Source: Bacteroidota bacterium (lineage in GTDB: Bacteria; Bacteroidota; Bacteroidia; 2-12-FULL-35-15). From it: a stretch of 34,376 nt of DNA. Below are positions 7,274 to 14,111 of this stretch, piece after piece. The translations under genes were made by a program, and so were the position numbers. Numbering within the stretch: the first letter of the stretch is position 1; each line of letters starts with the position of its first letter. The stretch covers positions 1 through 34,376 of the forward strand of contig CANFLQ010000017.1 of the NCBI GenBank assembly GCA_947447995.1, in the 5' to 3' direction. The notes beneath the pieces are model-generated. The model did no database searches, had not been told where the DNA came from, and saw nothing but the letters and a program-made list of their open reading frames with translations.

Positions 7274-8860
7274 CTAAAAATTTAAACACGCTTTTATTTC
7301 TTCTACCGATTTGAATTTTTGATCTACTCGGTTCATCTTTAAATTGCACACCTCTTCCAAACCTTTAATATCGGCAAACTGTTCGGGTTTTAACCAATAT
7401 AAAACTCCATTATCAACTGTCCACAATACATTTTTTGTTTGATCATTAAATGAAAATTTAATAATTGGATTTTTTGTATAAGTAAACAAGGCATTTTTTG
7501 TACGATCTACCAAATACACCTCGTAACACATTACCTTCTCGTTTTTTTCATTCAACAAATTTGCCTTTGTTGTAACTCCTGTAGGAAAAGCCAATGGGTT
7601 ATCGCAATTGTACACTCCAAAACTATTTATTGCAAACATTCGCTTTACTTTTTGTTCGGTTTCCATTGCAGCAAATTCTCGCTCCATGGTTGCTTTCCAT
7701 TTTAACTCTACTTGTTTCTGTTGTTTTTTAAGACTTTCTAATTTTTGTTTGTAATCCAACTCTATCAGCTTTTCATCAAACTTACGTTTTTCAAGTGCTA
7801 GAGTATACTTATCCAATTTACCTTGATATTCGGCCTGTGCTTTTTCATAGTTTTTGCCTTCTAATACAGGATACACGAGCAAGTCTTGTTTTTGAGTACC
7901 TTTTTTTAAGATTAACCAATAATTTTGTCCCTTTTTAGTCCCTTCTTTTACTGTTACTTCGTCCCAGGTAATATTGTACATTTCTCTTTTAAAATTAGTA
8001 TTTTCGAGGCTTACCTCAAACAAAACATTTTTAAACACGGCCAATTCGGGAAACTCTTTTGGATCCACATCAATGTTAAACGTATATCTTTCCTTACTTA
8101 GTTTTAATGGTTCTAAGGGCTTTACTTTGGGTTTTGCCAATGAGGCAATCTTTGATTCTAACTCTTTTTCAGATGCCTCTTTTTGTATTTTTATTTCCTT
8201 AATTTCAGGTATACTTGCTAACATCGCTTGTTCGCGGATTTTTCCAGAATTTGTCGCATCATTTTCAAGCACTTTGTCTTTTCCTAAACAAGACCAATTA
8301 TTTTTCAATGTATCTAATTTATACAAATTATATTCTGCACCTTTTTGACTGGAAGCTAATTCAATATTTATAGATTTGTCTTTCGCCATTTTAACTTCTT
8401 TTCCATTTTGAAATGCCAACATTTCCATCATACCTGCCGATTCAAAATAATAACGTACGCCCAAACTATCATACGTCATTGGAATTCCTGCAACAAAAAA
8501 ATCAATCACGTCGTGAAATTCGCGGTAACGCAATTCAATATCACCTTTCAATAATTTTCCATTTTCATCAACAAAAGCATTTTTAGGAATCGCAATAGTA
8601 GAACCTGTTTTAAAATCAAAAGTTCCACCCTTTTCTGCGTTCACATTATAAATAGTATAAGGGATATTTATACCTTGTAATGGCGGACTAATGCAAGATT
8701 TTGCCTCTTCCTGTTTATAAAACACGTGTATAAGTTCGTCATTACTTTCAATTTGGTTACTGTTATTAGCTGATTTATTCATCAACGTCATTAAACCAAC
8801 AGTTGTTGCAACAACAATAATAGAGAAAAGCCAATTTTTTTTTAACGCTTCAATAGCCAT
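7274..8860 (-). CDS. Membrane-anchored Bacteroidota hypothetical with coiled coil
   Basis: I recognise this as a widespread but uncharacterised Bacteroidota family, not by function. The frame is open to 8896 (540 codons), but I start it at ATG 8860: the first 12 codons are low-complexity AT sequence and overlap an intergenic repeat (8891-9085). Numbering from 8896, a transmembrane helix spans about 21-40. A conserved segment follows with 'ISPPLQGINIPY' (69-80), 'GSTIAIPKNAFVD' and 'YREFHDVIDFFVAGIPM' (124-140). A long charged coiled coil covers about 349-430. A C-terminal domain carries 'FGVYNCDNP'. The bulk should lie in the periplasm, anchored in the inner membrane. It has no operon partner. 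Confidence 0.75.
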   Translation of the reverse strand: MAIEALKKNWLFSIIVVATTVGLMTLMNKSANNSNQIESNDELIHVFYKQEEAKSCISPPLQGINIPYTIYNVNAEKGGTFDFKTGSTIAIPKNAFVDENGKLLKGDIELRYREFHDVIDFFVAGIPMTYDSLGVRYYFESAGMMEMLAFQNGKEVKMAKDKSINIELASSQKGAEYNLYKLDTLKNNWSCLGKDKVLENDATNSGKIREQAMLASIPEIKEIKIQKEASEKELESKIASLAKPKVKPLEPLKLSKERYTFNIDVDPKEFPELAVFKNVLFEVSLENTNFKREMYNITWDEVTVKEGTKKGQNYWLILKKGTQKQDLLVYPVLEGKNYEKAQAEYQGKLDKYTLALEKRKFDEKLIELDYKQKLESLKKQQKQVELKWKATMEREFAAMETEQKVKRMFAINSFGVYNCDNPLAFPTGVTTKANLLNEKNEKVMCYEVYLVDRTKNALFTYTKNPIIKFSFNDQTKNVLWTVDNGVLYWLKPEQFADIKGLEEVCNLKMNRVDQKFKSVEEIKACLNF

Positions 8861-8890
8861 TTTAGATAATTTTAAAATTAAAAAAATATT

Positions 8891-9085
8891 AACCACATAG
8901 AAACATAGCTAATTTGAATTTATTAAGTACGATAAACAGGTCAAAAAGGAAAATAAATTTTTCGACATAGATTTTATTTTAATTTATTGACCATATTATA
9001 TTTGAAGCCAGCTTCAAAACTATATAAATCTATACAAATAAGCATTATAAATCTAAAAACTTTAAAACTATGTTTCTATGTGGTT
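8891..9085. repeat. MITE-like unit bounded by 18-bp perfect inverted repeats
   Basis: AACCACATAGAAACATAG (8891-8908) and CTATGTTTCTATGTGGTT (9068-9085) are exact reverse complements at the ends of a 195-bp AT-rich unit. Inside is a small perfect hairpin, TTTGAAGC-CA-GCTTCAAA (9001-9018). AATATT flanks the unit at 8885-8890 and 9088-9093; it could be a target duplication, but AATATT is self-complementary and could equally extend the inverted repeat. No ORF lies inside. The unit fills the whole gap between two minus-strand hypothetical genes. Confidence 0.6.
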
Positions 9086-9101
9086 TTAATATTAATAAAA
9101 A

Positions 9102-9569
9102 CTACAACATTCCATTCAACAAATTAAATAATTTTTCGTCCGTTATAAAACAACCTGTTTGCAATAAATCAAACACTTCCACTCCTCTTTCTTTACTATA
9201 CTTTTTTTCATTTTTAATTACATTCACTGCACTTGTATGGCTATCGTTCCATTGCGTAAATATATTGGCAGCAGTAAAACTAAAGGTGCTGTTTTCCTTT
9301 ACACGCAAGCCAACCAAAAATATTTTTTCAGCATCACAATTAAAAATATTCAAGGTTTTTTCATCTCGATATTCAAGGTATTTAATTTTGCTCATTACCT
9401 TTTCAAATACTAAATCACTAAAAACATCCAGCAATTCTTCGGCTTTTTGTAATTCTTTTGTTTTCATTTTTTTCCAATCGGGACCGGTAATTTGAGCCGA
9501 TGCTAAAAAGTTAACGAACTCTTTTTCTAAATGTTTTAATTCCTCAGAAGAAAGTCTTTTATATTTCAT
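9102..9569 (-). CDS. Bacteroidota conserved hypothetical (possibly DUF6495)
   Basis: A 155-residue soluble protein from ATG 9569 (MKYKRLSSEELKHLEKEFVN). The frame extends eight codons to a TTG at 9593, but a -7 box overlaps that TTG, so ATG 9569 is chosen. The pattern 'F(V/I)NFLAS..I', 'W..MK', 'AEELLDVFSDLVFEKV', 'YLEYRDEK' and 'GVEVFDLLQTGCFI' resembles a small family I associate with the label DUF6495; that label is from memory and unsure. It has no signal peptide, membrane helix or catalytic motif. The MITE-like unit lies immediately downstream. Confidence 0.72.
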   Translation of the reverse strand: MKYKRLSSEELKHLEKEFVNFLASAQITGPDWKKMKTKELQKAEELLDVFSDLVFEKVMSKIKYLEYRDEKTLNIFNCDAEKIFLVGLRVKENSTFSFTAANIFTQWNDSHTSAVNVIKNEKKYSKERGVEVFDLLQTGCFITDEKLFNLLNGML

Positions 9570-9590
9570 TTTATTATTTTGAATATTCCG

Positions 9591-9624
9591 CAAAAATACT
9601 GTAATTCGTGTAAACTATACCAAA
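9591..9624 (-). promoter_or_regulatory. Promoter of the 9102-9569 gene
   Basis: On the minus strand TTTG (9621-9624) is followed after 22 bp by TATTTTTG (9591-9598), an exact TAnnTTTG match, 21 bp before the ATG at 9569. This is a well-formed Bacteroidota promoter and it decides the gene start. Confidence 0.6.
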
Positions 9625-9642
9625 TTTTTCAATTCAAAAACT

Positions 9643-10884
9643 ATGCAATATAACCATACTGTTACCGAACGCTTTTTACGTTATGTAAAAATTGATACGC
9701 AAAGTGATGCTAATTCAACTACTTGCCCATCTACCGAAAAACAAAAAAACCTGGCAAAACTATTGGTAAAGGAGTTAATAGAAATGGGTATTACAGATGC
9801 TCATACGGATGAGAACGGTTATGTATATGCCACAGTGCCGAGCAATTCAAATAAAAAAATTCCTGTTATTTGTTTTTGTTCACATATAGATACATCGCCC
9901 GACTGCTCTGGTAAAGATGTAAACCCGCAGATAAATAAAAATTATGATGGTAAGGATATTGTACTGATAAATGATAAAAAACAAATTATAAAAACAAGTG
10001 AACACCCCTCCTTATTAAAACAAATTGGTAACGATATTATAACTACCGATGGTACTACTTTGCTTGGTGCCGATAACAAAGCAGGAGTTGCAGAAATAAT
10101 GGATGCTGCTTATCAATTGATGACGCATCCTGAAATAAAACATGGAATCATTAAAATATTATTTACTCCCGACGAAGAAATTGGACGCGGCGCCGACAAA
10201 GCAGATCTTAAAAAGCTAGGTGCTGATTATGCTTATACTATTGATGGAGAAGAATTAGGACATTTAGAAAATGAAACATTTTCGGCAGATGGGATTACCA
10301 TCAATATTCATGGCGTGAGCACACATCCCGGTTTTGCTAAAGATAAAATGGAAAGTGCCATTAAAATTGCAAGTGAAATTGTGAGCAGTTTACCTAAAGA
10401 TAGGATGAGTCCGGAAAGCACTGAAAAAATGCAAGGATTTATTCACCCTGTAAGTATTGAAGGTGCTGTAGAAGAAGCGAGTATTCAATTTATAAATCGT
10501 GCATTTGAAGAAACAACATTAAAAACACAGGAAGATTTTTTAAGAAAATTAACAGAAAGTATTCTTAAAAAATATCCTCATTCCAGTTTTGATATGATTG
10601 TAAAAAATCAATACCGAAACATGAAACAAATTTTGGATAAAAGCCCTGACATTGTAAATAACGCAATGGAAGCCATAAAAAGAGCAGGCATTACACCAGT
10701 ATTATCAAGCATCAGAGGAGGTACTGATGGCTCACGATTTTCGTACATGGGTTTACCTTGCCCTAATATTTTTGCAGGGGAACACGCTTTTCATTCCAAA
10801 CACGAATGGGTATCCATTCAAGATATGAAAAAAGCTGTTAAAACTATTGTAAACCTTTGTGTAATTTGGGAGGAGAATTCTTAG
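9643..10884 (+). CDS. pepT: Peptidase T (tripeptide aminopeptidase, M20B)
   Basis: A 413-residue cytoplasmic di-zinc aminopeptidase that removes the N-terminal residue from tripeptides, finishing peptide breakdown for amino-acid supply. Typical PepT length. The M20 motifs are complete: first zinc ligand His81 and Asp83 in 'CSHIDTSPD', bridging Asp144 in 'LLGADNKAGVAEI', the catalytic/zinc pair Glu178-Glu179 in 'FTPDEEIGRG', Asp201 in 'YTIDGEELG', and His384 in 'HAFHSKHEWV'. The dimerisation domain lies between about 210 and 320, and 'SIRGGTDGSRFSYMGLPCPN' is the substrate-binding segment. The gene stands alone, divergent from the hypothetical gene on its left. A weak AT hairpin (10885-10902) follows the stop directly. 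Confidence 0.95.
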   Translation: MQYNHTVTERFLRYVKIDTQSDANSTTCPSTEKQKNLAKLLVKELIEMGITDAHTDENGYVYATVPSNSNKKIPVICFCSHIDTSPDCSGKDVNPQINKNYDGKDIVLINDKKQIIKTSEHPSLLKQIGNDIITTDGTTLLGADNKAGVAEIMDAAYQLMTHPEIKHGIIKILFTPDEEIGRGADKADLKKLGADYAYTIDGEELGHLENETFSADGITINIHGVSTHPGFAKDKMESAIKIASEIVSSLPKDRMSPESTEKMQGFIHPVSIEGAVEEASIQFINRAFEETTLKTQEDFLRKLTESILKKYPHSSFDMIVKNQYRNMKQILDKSPDIVNNAMEAIKRAGITPVLSSIRGGTDGSRFSYMGLPCPNIFAGEHAFHSKHEWVSIQDMKKAVKTIVNLCVIWEENS

Positions 10885-10911
10885 ACTAAATCAATATTTA
10901 GTTTATTTTTG
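10885..10911 (+). promoter_or_regulatory. AT hairpin after pepT and -7 box of the repeat lipoprotein gene
   Basis: ACTAAAT (10885-10891) and ATTTAGT (10896-10902) form a perfect 7-bp hairpin right after the pepT stop, followed by a T-rich run. Inside that run TATTTTTG (10904-10911) is an exact TAnnTTTG match, 21 bp before the ATG at 10932. The stretch may both end pepT transcription and start the next gene. Confidence 0.45.
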
Positions 10912-10931
10912 TTACTTATATTTCTAAATAC

Positions 10932-11759
10932 ATGAAACAGATACTTTTATTAATGATAAGCCTTGTTTTATTCTCATGTAATCAGGAGAAGGTTAGCACC
11001 TTATCAACCGAGGAAGGTATGGAAGGCAAAGTGAAATTTATTTCCGAATTAGATTATGATGTATCGGAAAAGAATGGTGCAATAATTAAAGGCGAAATTT
11101 TATTTAGAACAAATTCACGTTTTGATGAACAAGGAAAGCAGGTGGAGGAAAACAGTTGCGATCAAAACGGTAAGGTAATTTCTAAAGTAGTTTATTTATT
11201 TAATAATAAAGGTAATGCTATTGAAAGCAATAGGTATAACCTAAAAGATAGTTTAGTTCAAAAATTTGTTTTTGACTATAACAACCAAGGCGAAATTATA
11301 GAAAGGGACGATTTTGACGGAGAAAAAAATATGTACCACCGATCCGTATACAAATACAACAAAGAAGGAAAAGTAACAGAAAAAAATAATTATTATTCGG
11401 ATGGAAGTATAGACGATAAGATGGTTTATACATATACCGATGGAGGTAAAACAGTAGAAATAAAATACTACAATGCCTTGGATAGTATTGTTAGCCGAAC
11501 AGTTACAAAGTATGATAAAAAAGAAAGAGAAATAGAAAGTAATTTTTACAATCCAGCAAGTACTTTATGGCTTTCCAGTTCAAATAAATATAATGATAAA
11601 GGTTTGCTACTTGAAAATATTTATGCCGAAACAGGTAGAGAAACAATAATTTACAAATACGAATATCAATACGATAATACAGGAAACTGGATTATTAGAA
11701 ATAAGTATGCAAACAACCAAATAAATGAATTAACAGAGCGGGAAATTATCTATTATTGA
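10932..11759 (+). CDS. Lipoprotein with eight 26-residue YD-like repeats
   Basis: A 275-residue lipoprotein. Residues 1-15 are a signal peptide and the lipobox LFSC puts the lipidated Cys at 16. From Phe64 to the end the protein is a regular array of eight units, six of exactly 26 residues. Each opens with (F/Y)(N/D)xxG and contains an 'E..' turn and a closing 'xVYxx' strand, e.g. units starting FNNKGNAIES, YNNQGEIIER, YNKEGKVTEK and YNDKGLLLEN. The pattern is like RHS/YD repeats, which form beta-solenoids, though shorter than toxin RHS shells. The location is the periplasm or outer membrane and the function is unknown. Its TGA abuts the stop codon of the convergent ABC gene with no bases between. 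Confidence 0.75.
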   Translation: MKQILLLMISLVLFSCNQEKVSTLSTEEGMEGKVKFISELDYDVSEKNGAIIKGEILFRTNSRFDEQGKQVEENSCDQNGKVISKVVYLFNNKGNAIESNRYNLKDSLVQKFVFDYNNQGEIIERDDFDGEKNMYHRSVYKYNKEGKVTEKNNYYSDGSIDDKMVYTYTDGGKTVEIKYYNALDSIVSRTVTKYDKKEREIESNFYNPASTLWLSSSNKYNDKGLLLENIYAETGRETIIYKYEYQYDNTGNWIIRNKYANNQINELTEREIIYY

Positions 11760-13553
11760 TTACGCAATGTCCATTTGCAACTTAATTAGGTTGTGGTACA
11801 AGCCATTTGCATTCAACATCAACTCTTCATGCGTACCGCTTTCGCTTAGTTTCCCTTTATCAATAACAATAATTTTATCGGCCTTTCGGATGGTAGATAA
11901 ACGGTGAGCAATCACAAAAGAGGTGCGTCCAACCATTAATTTATCTAACGCTTCCTGCACCAATCGTTCCGATTCCGAATCGAGAGAACTGGTGGCTTCA
12001 TCTAAAATTAAAATGCTAGGATCTTTTAAAACCGCGCGGGCAATGGCAATGCGTTGACGCTGACCACCGGAAAGTTTCATGCCGCGTTCGCCAACAATGG
12101 TTTCAAATTTTTCTGGAAAGCTATCAATAAAGTCTAAAGCATTTGCTTTACGGGCAGCTTCAGCAATTTCGGAAATAGAAGCCGTTGGTTTACCGTAAGC
12201 AATGTTTTCTTTAATGCTGCCGCCAAATAATAAAACATCTTGTGGTACAATTGCCATGTTGTTGCGCAATTCGGTAAGCGGGAAAGTTTTAGCATCAATG
12301 CCATCAATTAATATTTTACCACTTTGCGGATCATAAAAGCGAAGTAATAAGGCTACCAATGTTGATTTTCCAGAACCACTAGGTCCAACAATAGCAATGG
12401 TTTCACCTTTTTTAACGGTGATGGAAATATTTTTTAAAATCTGCATCTCCTTACGGGAAGGATAAGTAAACGCAACATTTTCAAAGGTAACATTACCTTC
12501 AATGCGTTTAATATGGGCGCTAGGCTCAACAATATCAATTGCTTCTGGTACTTCATCTAAAATTTCAAATACACGTTCCACAGCGCCAACCGCTTTTTGT
12601 ATTTGAGCATACAATTCGGCAATACCGCCAAAAGAAACACCTACAAAGGCGGAGTATAATATAAATGAGATTAAATCGCCAATCAATAATTGTTTAATGG
12701 ATGCTAAATATACACCGTACCAAATCACAGAAACTATGGCTCCAAACAAACAAAAAATGATAAAAGAAGCAAAAAATCCGCGGTATTTTCCGCCCTGAAT
12801 GGCTTTAAGGACAATTTCCTCTGTACTTTTTTTGTATCTCGCATTTTCAAAAAACTCATTGGCAAATGCCTTTACATTGGTTATGCCTTGCAGCGTTTCC
12901 TCAATAATGGTATTAGATTCCGAAACTTTTTCCTGTACCTCACGAGCCGTTTTTTTTATGAATCGTCCAAAAATTACGGCAGCAATAGCCACTACCGGAA
13001 CAATGGATAACATTAATAATGTTAGTTTGGGTGAAATAACCAATAAAAAGGCAATTCCTCCAATAATCAATAAAAATTGGCGTAAAAATTCGGCAATAGT
13101 AGTAGTAAGTGTATCCTGTATTTGAGTAATATCAGCCGACATGCGGCTATTTAAGTCGCCAACACGTTTTTGTCCAAAATAGGTCATCGGTAATTTAATG
13201 ATATGCTCATATACTCTTTGGCGCAGCGTGGCCAAAGTGTTTTCGGTATAATTTACAAAAAGGTATATGCGGTAATATGAACAAATGGATTGCGCCGTAA
13301 GTACCAACATTAATAATCCTCCAATTGTATTAATAGCTGAAAACTCTCCTTTTTCAACACTTTTTACCAAATCACCTAACATTAAAGGGAATATAAGTGC
13401 AGTAATGCTGGTTAAAAGTAAAAAAACAAGCCCTAAATATAATTTCCATTTATGATCTCCAGTATATTCAAATATCCGCAATGTTTTTTTTAGCGAATTT
13501 TTATTGATTTTTGCCTTTGGTAAATCGTTGTCGTTATTGATTTTGCGTGCCAT
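11760..13553 (-). CDS. MsbA-like ABC exporter (fused TMD-NBD half-transporter)
   Basis: A 597-residue homodimerising ABC exporter. Six transmembrane helices span about 35-320, followed by the nucleotide-binding domain with Walker A GPSGSGKST (390-398), Q-loop Gln438, signature LSGGQ (494-498), Walker B LILDEA (515-520; catalytic Glu519) and switch His550. 'ERVFEILDEVPE' links the domains as in MsbA and other multidrug/lipid exporters. The likely substrate is lipid A core or a hydrophobic compound; which one cannot be told from sequence. Single gene. An exact -7 box (13573-13580, minus) lies 19 bp before the ATG, giving a very short leader, and it is divergent from rpmH. Confidence 0.93.
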   Translation of the reverse strand: MARKINNDNDLPKAKINKNSLKKTLRIFEYTGDHKWKLYLGLVFLLLTSITALIFPLMLGDLVKSVEKGEFSAINTIGGLLMLVLTAQSICSYYRIYLFVNYTENTLATLRQRVYEHIIKLPMTYFGQKRVGDLNSRMSADITQIQDTLTTTIAEFLRQFLLIIGGIAFLLVISPKLTLLMLSIVPVVAIAAVIFGRFIKKTAREVQEKVSESNTIIEETLQGITNVKAFANEFFENARYKKSTEEIVLKAIQGGKYRGFFASFIIFCLFGAIVSVIWYGVYLASIKQLLIGDLISFILYSAFVGVSFGGIAELYAQIQKAVGAVERVFEILDEVPEAIDIVEPSAHIKRIEGNVTFENVAFTYPSRKEMQILKNISITVKKGETIAIVGPSGSGKSTLVALLLRFYDPQSGKILIDGIDAKTFPLTELRNNMAIVPQDVLLFGGSIKENIAYGKPTASISEIAEAARKANALDFIDSFPEKFETIVGERGMKLSGGQRQRIAIARAVLKDPSILILDEATSSLDSESERLVQEALDKLMVGRTSFVIAHRLSTIRKADKIIVIDKGKLSESGTHEELMLNANGLYHNLIKLQMDIA

Positions 13554-13572
13554 TTATCTAAAAATTGAGGGG

Positions 13573-13580
13573 CAAAGGTA
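13573..13580 (-). promoter_or_regulatory. -7 box of the ABC exporter gene
   Basis: On the minus strand TACCTTTG matches TAnnTTTG exactly, 19 bp before the ATG at 13553. No TTTG-type -33 element is evident. Confidence 0.5.
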
Positions 13581-13632
13581 TAGTTTTTATATCGGTTTTG
13601 GGAAATTCTTTAAAAGAAGATGGAAGAAAAAA

Positions 13633-13662
13633 TTTGCAGGATAGAAAAAGTTTATATCTTTG
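13633..13662 (+). promoter_or_regulatory. rpmH promoter
   Basis: TTTG (13633-13636), 18 bp spacer, then TATCTTTG (13655-13662): a textbook Bacteroidota -33/-7 pair. The start would be near 13668, leaving about 70 nt of leader before the rpmH ATG. Confidence 0.75.
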
Positions 13663-13736
13663 CAGTCCCGAATTAAAAAATTGTAATTTATAAATTAGCT
13701 TTTCGTATTTAAGAAGAGCACAACATAAGGAAAACA

Positions 13737-13898
13737 ATGAAAGCATTACGTACTTACCAACCATCGGTAACAAAAAGAAAAAATAAACACGGATTCCGTG
13801 AAAGAATGGCATCTGCAAATGGTCGCAGAGTATTGGCTTCTCGTAGAGCTAAAGGAAGAAAAAAATTAACAGTTTCTGACGAAAAAACTCATAAATAG
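13737..13898 (+). CDS. rpmH: 50S ribosomal protein L34
   Basis: A 53-residue basic protein, too short for most ORF cut-offs. After [15 protein letters not shown] comes the nearly invariant L34 core [20 protein letters not shown], then [15 protein letters not shown]34 is a late-assembly protein of the large subunit. The N-terminus carries two extra residues compared with the usual 'MKRTFQPS'. It has its own strong promoter (13633-13662) and terminator (13946-13976). The long antisense frame that crosses this gene is not real. Confidence 0.97.
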   Translation: MKALRTYQPSVTKRKNKHGFRERMASANGRRVLASRRAKGRKKLTVSDEKTHK

Positions 13899-13945
13899 AA
13901 TATTGTTTTGAAAATGTGTCGATTCAAAAATTAATTATTAATAAA

Positions 13946-13976
13946 AATGCTTCTCAAGTGAGAGGCATTTTTTTTG
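13946..13976 (+). terminator. rpmH rho-independent terminator
   Basis: AATGCTTCTC (13946-13955) pairs with GAGAGGCATT (13960-13969) with one T-G wobble around an AAGT loop, followed by a run of Ts. A-rich sequence upstream makes it partly bidirectional. Confidence 0.88.
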
Positions 13977-14020
13977 AAAACTTGTTAATAGAATAATCAT
14001 ACTAAAGCCACATTTATAAG

Positions 14021-14028
14021 TAATTTCG
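14021..14028 (+). promoter_or_regulatory. Candidate -7 box for carB
   Basis: TAATTTCG matches TAnnTTTG at seven of eight bases and is the same octamer seen before the 7TM-HD gene. It lies about 84 bp before the carB ATG. No clear -33 partner. Confidence 0.35.
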
Positions 14029-14044
14029 CCATTATAAATATTCG

Positions 14045-14105
14045 TCATCAGCACATCATCTAATCATCTAATCAGCACATCAATAAATAAGCAATTTAGC
14101 ACATA
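14045..14105 (+). repeat. Low-complexity ATC/AGCACAT repeat upstream of carB
   Basis: ATCAGCACATC occurs at 14047-14057 and again at 14071-14081, with ATCTAATC copies between and further AGCACAT-like words up to the start codon. Degenerate intergenic repeats of this kind are frequent in Bacteroidota. It would form the carB leader. No riboswitch fold is apparent. Confidence 0.55.
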
Positions 14106-14111
14106 AACTTT

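Noticed and set aside
9070-9495. 141-codon open frame on the plus strand
   Set aside because: It lies opposite the conserved hypothetical gene (9102-9569), starts inside the inverted-repeat unit and has phenylalanine/serine-rich shadow composition.
13558-13818. 86-codon open frame on the minus strand across the rpmH region
   Set aside because: It runs antisense to rpmH and its promoter, and its peptide has no recognisable family. L34 on the plus strand explains the sequence.
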